A DNA stretch of 64,000 bases from Umezawaea tangerina (lineage in GTDB: Bacteria; Actinomycetota; Actinomycetes; Mycobacteriales; Pseudonocardiaceae), in contig NZ_PVTF01000023.1 of NCBI RefSeq assembly GCF_003002815.1, positions 62,001-126,000 of the forward strand, written 5' to 3'. Position numbers and translations under genes: made by a program. Below, piece by piece: positions 8,135-16,585 of the stretch (within the stretch, counting starts at the first letter, position 1; each line of letters opens with the position of its first letter). The notes under the pieces are model-generated. The model saw only the letters and a program-made list of their open reading frames with translations. It did not search any database and was not told the origin of the DNA.

Positions 8135-8758
8135 TTATGGCACCGACAGTTTTGCCATCGGCATCCGCGACAGCTGCCGGTCGTGCACCCGACCCAGCGC
8201 CAACTGTGCGCTGAGGGCACCCAGTAGGGCAAGGAGCATGTCCCACTGGCTGTCCCACACATCCCCTTGCGTGCCAAGGAAGTCCTCCGCCGAGTCGCCA
8301 CCGATGACGGCCCCGGCCCACTCCAGCAGCTCGTAGGCGGCGCTGATCCCGAGGCAGGTCGCGGTGACCAGGGCGAACAACCAGCGGCCCTGGCGCAGCG
8401 GCGTCCGGCGCAGCAGCAGCTCGCGCACGACGATCGCGGGCACGAACCCCTGGACCACGTGGGCGAACCGGTCGTACGGGTTGCGCTGGAGCTCGAACAG
8501 GTCGCGCACCCGGAACCCGACGGGGACCTCGGCGTAGGTGTAGTGGCCGCCGACGGCGAGCACGACGGCGTGGCCGACGACCAGCCACCGGGCGAGCCGG
8601 GTCAGCGGGAACCGGCGGTGGGTCAGCACCAGGATCGGCAGCGCGACGAGGATCGGCGCCACCTCCAGCAGCCACGTGCCGTAGCTCTTGGGCCCGATGG
8701 CGGACACCGCCACGGCCGCCACGACGAGCGACACCTGGACGATCGGTTCGCGTTCCAT
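8135..8758 (-). CDS. DUF2238 (YjdF-like) inner membrane protein
   Basis: 207 residues from the ATG at 8758. Hydrophobic throughout, with about six membrane spans. The central segment R-N-P-Y-D-R-F-A-H-V-V-Q-G-F-V-P and the later Y-E-L-L-E-W with G-D-V-W-D-S-Q-W-D-M are the hallmark conserved motifs of the DUF2238/YjdF family. Its charged in-membrane residues suggest a transporter or enzyme-like role, but no function is established. The minus-strand neighbours lie 50 to 90 bases away and an operon is not obvious. Confidence 0.85.
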   Translation of the reverse strand: MEREPIVQVSLVVAAVAVSAIGPKSYGTWLLEVAPILVALPILVLTHRRFPLTRLARWLVVGHAVVLAVGGHYTYAEVPVGFRVRDLFELQRNPYDRFAHVVQGFVPAIVVRELLLRRTPLRQGRWLFALVTATCLGISAAYELLEWAGAVIGGDSAEDFLGTQGDVWDSQWDMLLALLGALSAQLALGRVHDRQLSRMPMAKLSVP

Positions 8759-8850
8759 GCACGGATACTGCCCGCCGGCGGCCGTCCGGACCACCATCCA
8801 CACAGGACACCGGCGGACGGCTGGGCCGTCCGCCGGCGCGCTCCCCGCGG

Positions 8851-9780
8851 TCAGGCCGGGTTGCCGTCCGTGCCGCACTTGCGGCCGGGGTTGATGCAGT
8901 TGGTCATCCGGCGCTGGAGCTCGTTCGCGTCCCAGGCGTTCATGAAGTCGCCGTGGAACGTGAAGCCGGGGGCGGTCGTCGTGTTGACCCCGTTGACCGT
9001 CCCGCCGAGCGAGAGGCCACCGCCGTTCACCGGGTAGGTGATCAGCAGTTCGAGCCGGGGCAGCACGACCGGGTGGGTGCCGGGGCAGCTGCCCGCCCAG
9101 AACACCACGTGGTCGCGGTGGTTGGCGGAGTCCAGGTTCCGGCCGTCCCAGCAGGTCGGGAAGTCCAGGTAGGTCTCCAGCTTCGTGCCCGAGGGGCAGT
9201 TCATGAAGTCCGGGCTCGACGGGCTCTGCGTCGTGCAGGACCAGCGCGCGGACGGGTTCTCGGCGGGGCTGACCGCCTTGCTGTTGCCCACCACGTACCG
9301 CAGTCCCTGCGGTGGCGCCTTGGCCTGCGCCATGTCGTGGATGCCCTGGTAGTAGACCGTCACGCTCTCCGGCGCGACCGGTTGGCCGTTCTTGTACAGC
9401 GTCGGCACCCAGTACGCCGACAGGTCGGCGACCGGGTTGCAGTTCGTCGTCGCCGCCTTCAGCGACGTGGTCGTCGAGCTCGCGTTCGTCGACCGGTTGC
9501 CGAAGAACTCGTGGACGTGCGAGACGCCGGTCTGACCGGGGAACACGATGGGGTCGTTCCCCGCCCGGTGGCTGCTGGAGCAGGCGACCCGGAACTCCGA
9601 GACGCCCTGGACTCCGACCTGGTCCGCGATGGCCCTGGCCTGCTGCTGGTCGACGGCACCGGGGTGGCTGCCGTGCTGCGGCCCCGCTCCCGCGGGCTGG
9701 TAGGACACGACCACGCCGATCACGAGCACCGCGATCGTCGTGGCCGTGGCCCCGATGACTCCTCGTAGCCTCCTGCGCAT
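8851..9780 (-). CDS. Secreted DUF1996 domain protein
   Basis: 309 residues. Signal peptide at residues 1-32 (arginine-rich start, hydrophobic core, cleavage near AGA-G). The rest is a DUF1996 domain: F-R-V-A-C, DPIVFPGQTGVSHVHEFFGN, L-S-A-Y-W-V-P, F-P-T-C-W-D-G and S-C-P-G-T-H-P-V, with several cysteines likely in disulfides. DUF1996 is common in fungi and secreted by actinomycetes; its role is unknown, though polysaccharide binding has been suggested from context. A strong site GAGGAGGAAG lies before the ATG. The gene follows the GH81 glucanase by 36 bases on the same strand, so both are probably cotranscribed from the operator-controlled promoter at 12626. Confidence 0.9.
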   Translation of the reverse strand: MRRRLRGVIGATATTIAVLVIGVVVSYQPAGAGPQHGSHPGAVDQQQARAIADQVGVQGVSEFRVACSSSHRAGNDPIVFPGQTGVSHVHEFFGNRSTNASSTTTSLKAATTNCNPVADLSAYWVPTLYKNGQPVAPESVTVYYQGIHDMAQAKAPPQGLRYVVGNSKAVSPAENPSARWSCTTQSPSSPDFMNCPSGTKLETYLDFPTCWDGRNLDSANHRDHVVFWAGSCPGTHPVVLPRLELLITYPVNGGGLSLGGTVNGVNTTTAPGFTFHGDFMNAWDANELQRRMTNCINPGRKCGTDGNPA

Positions 9781-9816
9781 GTCAGCTTCCTCCTCAAGGG
9801 GTGAAGCGGCGGCGGA

Positions 9817-12591
9817 TCACTGCCCGAACGAGAACCAGTTGACGTTGACGAAGTCGGCCGGTTGCCCGCTCGTGAAGGTCAGGTAGACGTCCTGCTTGCC
9901 GGTCAGCGGCGACATGTTCGCGGGCACCGTGCGCCAGCTCTGCCACCCGCCGGTGTTGGCCAGGGCGAAGGAACCGAGCACGGTCCCGGTCGGGCTGCCC
10001 GTGCGCACCTCGACCAGGCCGCTCACGCCGTCGGCCGCGCCGCTGGCGACCCGCGCGCTGAACTGCCGCCCGGTGGCGGAGCCGAAGTCGACCCCCCGGA
10101 ACAGCGCCCAGTCGCCGTTGCGGAGCCCGGCGATGTTCTGCCCCGCGCCGGTGTCGGTCGTGGTCTCGGTGACCACGCCGTCCTGCCCGTCGAACGACTC
10201 CGCCTGGATGGCAGCGAACGCGTTGCGACTGCCCGTCGGCGGCGGCGTGGTCGTGGTGGTCGTCGTCGTGGTCGTGGTCGGCGGGTTGCTGCTGCCGGTG
10301 CCGGAGTCGACGCCCGAGCCCGCCGGACCGCGCCACCCGGTCGAGGCCGCCGGGACGGACAGCGTCTGGCCGTCGGAGAACGCCACCGTCGCCGCGGTCG
10401 CGCCGGGGTTGTAGGCCACGTACGTCCTCGCGCCGTTCTTGTTCAGCACGGCGTAGGTCGGGACGTTCGCGGTGACCGAGTGGTCGGGCGTGCCGTAGGT
10501 GTTGAGCGAGGTGATCCAGTGGTAGGCGTGCGGCCGGGAGTCACCGGACTCCGGCTCCAGCCCACCGCCGTAGTTCGCCAGCGCCTGCGCCGGGTCGGCG
10601 ATGGCCAGGAACTCGGTGATGACGTCCTTCCACTCCACCTCGGTGCCGCCGTTGTTGGCGCGCATCTCGTTGATGTTCTGGACGATGTCGGCCTTCCAGG
10701 CCCCGTGGTAGAGCGAGCCGCCGGTGATCGGCAGCATGTTGATGCCGTGGATCTCCTCCGGGTTCGCGGTCCACCACGTGCTGTAGGCGCCGCCGTTGCC
10801 CCACACGATGCCGACCGTGCTGTGTGGGAATGCTGGCGGGAACACGGAACCCTGTGCCTGATTGCCGGCTCCGCCGTCGACGTTGAACCAGTACTGGCCA
10901 ATGGCGGACTGCTGCGTCGTGTAGAGGTAGATCCCCGCGTCGCGCAGGGCGTTGTCGCCGGTCGCCTGGCCGAACAGCACCGCGGCGGTCGCGAACATCA
11001 TCGACTCCGAGGACGACTCCTCGTTGTTGCCCGCCGCGAAGCCCTGGTGGCCGGACGCCCAGTTCTGGCCCGCGTAGGCGTCGAACGTGCGCAGGAACGG
11101 GAACCGGCTCTCGGAGCGGTCGTAGTTGTTGGCGTCCTTGACGAGCAGCTTGACCATGCCGCCGTAGCGGGCGTCCGCGGCCCACGCCGGGTCGTGCTGC
11201 GCGACGACGGCCGCGGCCAGGACGTAGTAGCCGTAGTGGAAGTGGTGGTCGTTGAGCTCGCTGTCGGAGCCGAACGACGCCGGGTAGCCGATCAGCGTGT
11301 CCCAGGTCGAGTCGTAGGCGAAGTGCCTGCCCGACTCCCCCGGCGTGGCGGTGAGCCAGTCGCTGAGCCGGTCGCGCAGCAGCGCGATCAACCGGTCGCG
11401 GCCCGCGGTGTAGCCGATCTGGTTGGCGATCCTGGCCAGGTTCGACAGCCGGTTCAGGGCCTTGCCGGTCCAGTAGGTGTCCGACGCGCCCTTCCACGGG
11501 TCCGCCGCGTTCAGCTCGGCGTCGATCTCGGTGCGCAGCCGGGCGGTGTCGGCCTGGCCGGACAGCGGCAGCGCGGGCAGCACACCGCTGAACGCCTGCC
11601 TGGTCGTGAACGAGCCGCCCTCGCGAAGCCGCATCTCACCGCGCGGCGAGGTGTAGCGGTGGGCGGTGACCGCGTCGGCGGAGTTCAGCCACTGGTGGCG
11701 GTAGAGGGCCTGGAGCGTGCCGGTCTGCGTGCCCTGCCGGGCGACCGTGGTCGCGGCGTAGGTCGCCGACGACTGCGCGGTGGCCGAGTCGTAGGACCAC
11801 GTGACCTTCGTGTCGGTGACGAAGGAGAACGCGTACTTCTGGAACAGGGGCAGCGCGTCGCGCGACGGCAGCAGCGCCACCGAGAAGAACGCCGCGGCCG
11901 AGGTCGCCTCGGACCCCGAGACCGTCCACGCGCTCGGCGAGAACGCGGCGTAGTCGTGGCCGTTGACCGTCACCCCGAGGACGCCGGGAGTCGTGCTGCT
12001 CCACACGGTCGCGGTCGCGTTGAAGCCGACGCGGGCGGTGCCGCCGGTCGCCTCCGCGAACACGTACGGCAGGCCGTGGCCGATGGTGGCGCGCAGGGTG
12101 CGCCCGCCTCCGGTCCACAGTGGACTGACGGTCCAGTCCGACCAGCCGTCGACCGCGACACCGGACGAGCTCAGGCCGGAGACGCCGACGAACAGGTCGT
12201 CGCGGTGCATCATCTCGTAGGCGGTGCCGTTGGAGACGACCGCGGCCGTGTTCGGGTACCCGACCCCGAGGCCCTGCGCCGCGGCGTGGAACGACATCGG
12301 GTGGGCGTAGAGGTTCTCGCCGTACGGGTTGCCCGCGTACCGCTGCCAGACCAGGGAGGACCACCACTCGTTCGTCGGCACCGGCTGACCGGCCATCCGC
12401 GAGGTGACCTTCGGCGTGACGGGCGCCCCGTCGGAGTTCGACGGACCCACCGTTCCCGCCGGTCTCCCGGTGGCGTAGCTCCCGGCGCCGACCGCGACCG
12501 CGTTGGCGGCGGGAGGCAGGACGACGGCTATCGCGGTGGCCGCGACCAGCGCCGCGGCGAACGCGGCCAGGCGTGGACGGGTAGAACGCAC
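9817..12591 (-). CDS. Secreted GH81 endo-beta-1,3-glucanase with C-terminal CBM6-like domain
   Basis: 924 residues from the GTG at 12591, which has GGAGG 8 bases upstream. Signal peptide at 1-32, ending in ANA-V. The GH81 catalytic region spans about 40-770: P-T-N-E-W-W-S-S-L near the start, the conserved DHHFHYGYYVLAAA segment, and N-N-E-E-S-S-S-E-S-M carrying the catalytic carboxylates. A Thr/Pro linker of about eleven threonines (near 790) leads to a CBM6-like beta-sandwich ending FVNVNWFSFG. The enzyme cuts beta-1,3-glucans such as callose, laminarin or fungal walls outside the cell. Expression is probably substrate-induced through the LacI-type operator upstream; the DUF1996 gene follows in the same operon. 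Confidence 0.93.
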   Translation of the reverse strand: MRSTRPRLAAFAAALVAATAIAVVLPPAANAVAVGAGSYATGRPAGTVGPSNSDGAPVTPKVTSRMAGQPVPTNEWWSSLVWQRYAGNPYGENLYAHPMSFHAAAQGLGVGYPNTAAVVSNGTAYEMMHRDDLFVGVSGLSSSGVAVDGWSDWTVSPLWTGGGRTLRATIGHGLPYVFAEATGGTARVGFNATATVWSSTTPGVLGVTVNGHDYAAFSPSAWTVSGSEATSAAAFFSVALLPSRDALPLFQKYAFSFVTDTKVTWSYDSATAQSSATYAATTVARQGTQTGTLQALYRHQWLNSADAVTAHRYTSPRGEMRLREGGSFTTRQAFSGVLPALPLSGQADTARLRTEIDAELNAADPWKGASDTYWTGKALNRLSNLARIANQIGYTAGRDRLIALLRDRLSDWLTATPGESGRHFAYDSTWDTLIGYPASFGSDSELNDHHFHYGYYVLAAAVVAQHDPAWAADARYGGMVKLLVKDANNYDRSESRFPFLRTFDAYAGQNWASGHQGFAAGNNEESSSESMMFATAAVLFGQATGDNALRDAGIYLYTTQQSAIGQYWFNVDGGAGNQAQGSVFPPAFPHSTVGIVWGNGGAYSTWWTANPEEIHGINMLPITGGSLYHGAWKADIVQNINEMRANNGGTEVEWKDVITEFLAIADPAQALANYGGGLEPESGDSRPHAYHWITSLNTYGTPDHSVTANVPTYAVLNKNGARTYVAYNPGATAATVAFSDGQTLSVPAASTGWRGPAGSGVDSGTGSSNPPTTTTTTTTTTTPPPTGSRNAFAAIQAESFDGQDGVVTETTTDTGAGQNIAGLRNGDWALFRGVDFGSATGRQFSARVASGAADGVSGLVEVRTGSPTGTVLGSFALANTGGWQSWRTVPANMSPLTGKQDVYLTFTSGQPADFVNVNWFSFGQ

Positions 12592-12625
12592 GGGGGACCT
12601 CCAGTGGAGTGACAGGGACTCACAC

Positions 12626-12643
12626 TGTGAGAGCGCTCTCACA
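12626..12643. promoter_or_regulatory. LacI-family operator controlling the GH81 operon
   Basis: A perfect 18-bp palindrome, TGTGAGAGC/GCTCTCACA, lies 35 bases upstream of the glucanase start, with the central CG of LacI/CebR-type sites. In actinomycetes such G-A-G-A-G-C-G-C-T-C-T-C sites control polysaccharide-degradation genes. No lacI-type gene lies in this window, so the repressor is encoded elsewhere. Confidence 0.85.
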
Positions 12644-12714
12644 TTAAAGACACGGTAAACCCCGCGTGACGGCGTGTCCACGCTTTGTTTCCGCCGCGCG
12701 TCTTGCTTGGAAAC

Positions 12715-12924
12715 TCAGTCCGCGTCTTCCCCGACATCGCGCAACCGGTACTCGCACCCGTACTCCACCGCGTACTGCAGGTCGTAGTGGTGCACGATCT
12801 TCGGCCCGCCGTGCAGGTGGACGTGCGTCAACGTCGGCTTCGGCTCCGCCTGCGGCTCCGCGAGCGAGTCCACCCGCCCGTCCAGAGGCCCACCGACGAA
12901 CCGGACCACATAGGCATGAGTCAT
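12715..12924 (-). CDS. Small conserved protein with GGPLDGR motif
   Basis: 69 residues from the ATG at 12924, with GGGAGG 6 bases upstream. The start MTHAYVVRFVGGPLDGR matches a family of short actinobacterial and phage proteins whose only recognisable feature is the F-x-G-G-P-L-D-G turn. The remainder is acidic, with a Y-D-L-Q-Y-x-V-E-Y-G-x-E-Y-R-L strand pattern at the end. Function unknown. A longer in-frame start at 12984 lacks a good ribosome site. Confidence 0.6.
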   Translation of the reverse strand: MTHAYVVRFVGGPLDGRVDSLAEPQAEPKPTLTHVHLHGGPKIVHHYDLQYAVEYGCEYRLRDVGEDAD

Positions 12925-13274
12925 CGCGACCTCCCACTCCCTCGCCTCGACCGTCCAGCCCATCGTACGAGGGCGGACGGGCATTCAGGGGAATCCGGCG
13001 GTACTTCCAGCCGGTTGGCTCAGGGGGTTCGGGGGTGGAAGCACAGGTCAGCAAGGCTGTCACCCGAACGTGCCGCCGGTGCGCGGCCAAGTGGATCTTT
13101 GTCGTATGATCGCGTCGAAAATCGACGAAAGTGGTCACCGGGGCGTCCGCTGGAAGTGCGAGGTCCGCCCCACGGCTGACGATCGGCGGAATGGCCGCAA
13201 ACCATTCCCCGCACGTGGAGCACCATCCACTCCCTCGGGTCGCACCTTTGGCCGCGGATCTCCTTGGAGGGTCC
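12925..13274. other. 350-base gap with no clear gene
   Basis: No convincing longer ORF on either strand. A TATGAT hexamer at 13105-13110 in an AT-rich patch could be a -10 box for the short ORF at 13275, without an obvious -35 partner. A small hairpin with arms GTCGA/TCGAC follows it. Otherwise I see nothing definite. Confidence 0.4.
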
Positions 13275-13328
13275 ATGCGCACCACTCACGACCGCGGCTT
13301 CTTCGGCGGCGAGAGCGGCGACAAATAG
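13275..13328 (+). CDS. Short ORF encoding a 17-residue peptide
   Basis: The ATG at 13275 has GGAGG four bases upstream and encodes MRTTHDRGFFGGESGDK, then TAG. A strong hairpin follows 31 bases later. A tight ribosome site, short ORF and terminator together suggest a real small transcript, either a leader or signal-like peptide. The frame stays open upstream to 13131, so a 65-residue form is possible, but no ribosome site supports it. No family recognised. Confidence 0.4.
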   Translation: MRTTHDRGFFGGESGDK

Positions 13329-13359
13329 CCCCCACCAGGGTTTTGTCCGCGAGTGATCA

Positions 13360-13399
13360 CGGACCCCGTTGCGCGCACGACCTGCGCGAACGGGGTCCG
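13360..13399 (+). terminator. Hairpin terminator after the short ORF
   Basis: Arms CGGACCCCGTT-G-CGCG (13360-13375) and CGCGAACGGGGTCCG (13385-13399) pair over 15 bases with one bulged G, around a 9-base loop. It separates the short ORF from the next gene. Confidence 0.7.
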
Positions 13400-13582
13400 T
13401 TCACGTTCTGGTCCGAGCAGTCCGCGGATTTCGGACCGCACAACTGCGCATTCGCGATGACCGCCCCGCGTAATGCGGTCCCGTTCATACGCGGGGTGAA
13501 TTGACCCTCCCCTCATCCGCTGTTTTAGTTCGATCAACCGCGGACCGAGTGCCGCGCGCACCCCAGCGGAAGGGGGCGGGCG

Positions 13583-14446
13583 ATGCTGACGAGCTTCATC
13601 ACGTACCTGGAGGACTACCTGGACAGGGCCGGACTCCAGGGTCTGGCCAGGGGCGCTCTCGGCATCCTCGCGTTCGCGAGCGTCCTGAGCGCGCTGTTCG
13701 GCACCAGCGCGTTCAAGGCCGCGGGGATCGTCATCTGGATCCTGGGCACGCTCGGCCTGCTGGCGGTGCAGATCGGCTCGAACACCGGACTGCGGCGCGA
13801 CAACGCCGACTACCGCAAGCTGCTGTCCGACCAGTGCAACAGGACCTACGAGGAGTCCGACCACCTGTGGCGGATCGACCGGTGGGAGGAGGCCGTCACC
13901 ATCCGGGCGAACGGCGACGCCAAGGGGACCATCGCGGTGCGGGCGATGGTGGAGACGGACGACCTGCCGTTCTTCCGGTTGCGCGTCGGCCCGAACTGGG
14001 ACCAGCCGGAGAAGGACCGGCGTCGGGTGCACGTGACCGTGAGCAGCATCAAGCGCAACGGCATCGGTGGCACGCGCTGGCCGTTGACGACGCACTGGCT
14101 GTCGGACGGCCGGTTCGAGGTGCTGGTGCACTTCGGCGCCACCGTGCCCGAGAAGGGCGAGGAGCTGACGCTGAACGTCGTCTACGACTGGCCCGGTAAG
14201 GGCTTTCCGCTGATGAGGCAGCGCAAGCCGGACGAGTTCGTCATGGCCATGGGGCGACCGCTGGCCTACTTCAGCTACGAGGTCACCCTGCCTCCCTCGA
14301 CCAAGGTGGACTGCGACCCCGTCGGCCTGGGCGAGTCGGACAGGTTCACGCTCGACCCCGCGACCGAGGCGGTCCCGGTCGTCCGGCTGGTCGTCGAGGA
14401 CATCGCGGCCGACCGGCGGATCGGGGTCAAGCTCGACCTGAAGTAG
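13583..14446 (+). CDS. Membrane-anchored protein of unknown function
   Basis: 287 residues; the ATG at 13583 has GGAAGGGGGCGG just upstream. Two hydrophobic helices (about residues 21-41 and 46-64) form an N-terminal hairpin. A large soluble region follows with alternating strands, an E-E-S-D-H-L-W-R-I-D-R-W-E-E-A-V-T-I segment and a C-terminal V-x-L-V-V-E-D-I-A-A-D-R-R-I-G-V strand. The pattern suggests a cytoplasmic beta-rich domain tethered to the membrane. I do not recognise a family or catalytic residues. It is flanked by hairpins on both sides, so it is probably monocistronic. Confidence 0.65.
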   Translation: MLTSFITYLEDYLDRAGLQGLARGALGILAFASVLSALFGTSAFKAAGIVIWILGTLGLLAVQIGSNTGLRRDNADYRKLLSDQCNRTYEESDHLWRIDRWEEAVTIRANGDAKGTIAVRAMVETDDLPFFRLRVGPNWDQPEKDRRRVHVTVSSIKRNGIGGTRWPLTTHWLSDGRFEVLVHFGATVPEKGEELTLNVVYDWPGKGFPLMRQRKPDEFVMAMGRPLAYFSYEVTLPPSTKVDCDPVGLGESDRFTLDPATEAVPVVRLVVEDIAADRRIGVKLDLK

Positions 14447-14475
14447 GTGGAGCCCCCTCGGGAGGAGGCTCCACC
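14446..14475. terminator. Hairpin terminator between convergent genes
   Basis: GGTGGAGCC and GGCTCCACC form a 9-bp perfect stem around a 12-base loop, between the end of the membrane-protein gene and the end of metG. It can serve both directions. Confidence 0.75.
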
Positions 14476-14478
14476 GCT

Positions 14479-15927
14479 TCACAGGCGGGGGAACACGGGT
14501 GCGATCGGGGCGGTGCCGTCGCATTGCGCCTGGATGCGGGCGGCCGCGGCGGGGAGGAACGGGGTGAGGTGGGTGGCGAGGGAGTGGCAGGTGGTGAGCA
14601 GTTCGCCGAGGACGGCGGGGAGGGTGGGGTCGTTCCGCTTGGCGAGTGCCCAGGGTTTGGTGGACTGGATGTAGCGGTTGGCCTCGGTGGCGATGCGGGT
14701 GACCGCCTCGACGGCGCGGCGGAAGTCGAAGTCGGCCAGGGCGTGGTCGATCGTGGCGGCGGCCTCGGCGCGGGCCGCGCGGAGGGTGGTGGCGCGGGGG
14801 TCGTCGCCGTGGGCGGGGCCGTACCTGGTGAGCATGGTGAGGGTGCGGTTGACCAGGTTGCCGATGTTGTTGGCCAGGTCCTCGTTGGCGCGGGCGACCA
14901 GGCGTTCGGGGGTGTAGTCGGTGTCGCCCGCGCGGGCGACCTCGCGGAGCAGCCACCAGCGGACGGCGTCGGTGCCGTGGGTGGCGATGACGGCGGCGGG
15001 GTCCTCGGCGTTGCCGAGGGACTTGCTGATCTTCTCGCCGCCCGCCGTCAGGTACTCGTGCACGAAGATCGTCGTCGGCTGCGCCAGCCCGGCGGACAGC
15101 AGCATCGCGGGCCAGTACACGGCGTGGAAGCGGACGATCCCCTTGCCGATCACGTGCACCCGCTCGTCGGCGCCGTCCCACCAGTGCCGGAACCCCTCGT
15201 CGTCGGTGCCGTAGCCCGGCGCGGTGAGGTAGTTGGCGAGCGCGTCGAACCAGACGTAGACGACCTGCCCCGGATCGCCGGGCACCGGGACGCCCCACCC
15301 GCGGGCGCGGGCGACGCCGCGGCTGACGCTGAAGTCCTCCAGTCCTGATCGGACGAACGCCAGCACCTCCTTCTTGCGGGACAGGGGTTCCACCCGGACC
15401 ACGTCGTCGGCGACGAGCCTCTCCACCTGGTGCTGGTACCGGCTCAACCGGAAGAACCAGTTCTCCTCGGTCACCTCCTCCGGCACGGTCCCGTGCTCCG
15501 GGCACCGCCCGTCGACCAGTTCGCCGGGCGGGTAGAACAGCTCGCACCCCACGCAGTACAGCCCGGTGTACTCGCGCCGGTAGAAGTCGTCGGCGCACGC
15601 CGCCCACAGCTCCGCCACCCCCGGCGCGTGCCGCGGGTCGGAACCCGTCCGGATGAAGTCGTCGAACCCCGTCCCCAACGCGGCCCCCAACTCGCGGAAC
15701 CGCTCCGCGACCCGTGCCACGTACACCGCGGGCGTCACCCTCGCGGCCTCGGCGCTGTGCACGTTCTTCAGCGCGTTGTCGTCGGTCCCGGTCTGCGCCC
15801 GCACCTCGTCCCCGCGCTGCCGCCGATGTCGGGCCAGCACGTCGACCTGCACCAGCTCCAACGCGTGCCCGATGTGGGGCCTGCCGTTGACGTACGGGAT
15901 GGAGGTCGTCACGTTGTAGCGGCTCAT
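14479..15927 (-). CDS. metG: Methionyl-tRNA synthetase, class I, probable paralogue
   Basis: 482 residues from the ATG at 15927; a GTG at 15930 is an alternative. The Rossmann catalytic signature HIGH is at residues 18-21 and KISKS at 299-303, and the connective-peptide cysteines are in Y-C-V-G-C-E-L-F-Y. The protein carries G-T-D-D-N-A-L-K-N where the common housekeeping enzymes have G-T-D-E-H-G, marking a distinct actinobacterial subgroup often present as a second copy. It lacks the C-terminal tRNA-binding EMAP-like extension. It charges tRNA-Met with methionine. Whether it is the only copy cannot be seen from this window. The upstream region has two hairpins and a short Met-containing ORF. 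Confidence 0.9.
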   Translation of the reverse strand: MSRYNVTTSIPYVNGRPHIGHALELVQVDVLARHRRQRGDEVRAQTGTDDNALKNVHSAEAARVTPAVYVARVAERFRELGAALGTGFDDFIRTGSDPRHAPGVAELWAACADDFYRREYTGLYCVGCELFYPPGELVDGRCPEHGTVPEEVTEENWFFRLSRYQHQVERLVADDVVRVEPLSRKKEVLAFVRSGLEDFSVSRGVARARGWGVPVPGDPGQVVYVWFDALANYLTAPGYGTDDEGFRHWWDGADERVHVIGKGIVRFHAVYWPAMLLSAGLAQPTTIFVHEYLTAGGEKISKSLGNAEDPAAVIATHGTDAVRWWLLREVARAGDTDYTPERLVARANEDLANNIGNLVNRTLTMLTRYGPAHGDDPRATTLRAARAEAAATIDHALADFDFRRAVEAVTRIATEANRYIQSTKPWALAKRNDPTLPAVLGELLTTCHSLATHLTPFLPAAAARIQAQCDGTAPIAPVFPRL

Positions 15928-16126
15928 CACTGCCTCTCCGCCCCTGACGACAGGCTCGCACGAGGTGGCCCCAGGGGCCTCCTCGTCTGCGGGTCAGGAC
16001 GTGCGGAGGAAGCCGGACGACGTCATCCGGCCGCACATGCTCGTGGCGGTGTTCCTCAACACGCCCCCGATGCTACGCGGACCCGCCCGCGCTGCGGACC
16101 CCCTTCACCGCGAAGTACGGTCCCTC

Positions 16127-16585
16127 ATGGCCGCTTACCGAGTAGTCCTGCCCGTGGGGTGCACCGAGGTCACGCTGGTCCGGCCCGAGGACGGGGCGGA
16201 GACGGTGGTGAGGTTCGATCGGGCGACGGCGAGCGGGCCGTTGTTGCGGGAGGACGTGACGCGGCGGTTGCGGGACTACCTGGCGCGCGACCCGGCCTCG
16301 ACGGCGCCGGCGTTGGTGGACCTGATGGTGCGCGACCTCGGGTTCCAGGTGGCGCCGTTGGCGGCGCGGTCGCCGATCCGGTTGACCGTCCTGGATCGAC
16401 GGGCCGTCACGTTGTGGGTGGGTGGGTCGACGTTGACGAGCACCAGCAAGCAGCAGACGCCGTTCGCGCTGACGTTGCCGGGCGCCGTGCAGAAGGACGA
16501 CGTGCGGGTCGTGTTCCGGCTCAACAGCCCCGGCACCGACGCGCCAGCGGTGGCGCGGGCGTTCCGGGACTGGGCGGCGCGGTAG
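16127..16585 (+). CDS. Conserved hypothetical protein
   Basis: 152 residues from the ATG at 16127 (MAAYRVVLPVGCTEVTLVRP). It has an alpha/beta pattern with a middle Arg/Leu-rich helix (DVTRRLRDYLARD) and a strand pair P-I-R-L-T-V-L-D and A-V-T-L-W-V-G-G. No known family or catalytic motif is recognised and no signal peptide is present. It is convergent with the LigD-type polymerase gene, the two stops being adjacent. The frame is open upstream to 15965, but codon usage and the missing ribosome site favour 16127. Confidence 0.55.
   Translation: MAAYRVVLPVGCTEVTLVRPEDGAETVVRFDRATASGPLLREDVTRRLRDYLARDPASTAPALVDLMVRDLGFQVAPLAARSPIRLTVLDRRAVTLWVGGSTLTSTSKQQTPFALTLPGAVQKDDVRVVFRLNSPGTDAPAVARAFRDWAAR

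Noticed and set aside
9862-12612. 916-codon plus-strand frame opposite the GH81 gene
   Set aside because: The opposite strand carries a complete secreted GH81 enzyme with signal peptide, operator and ribosome site.
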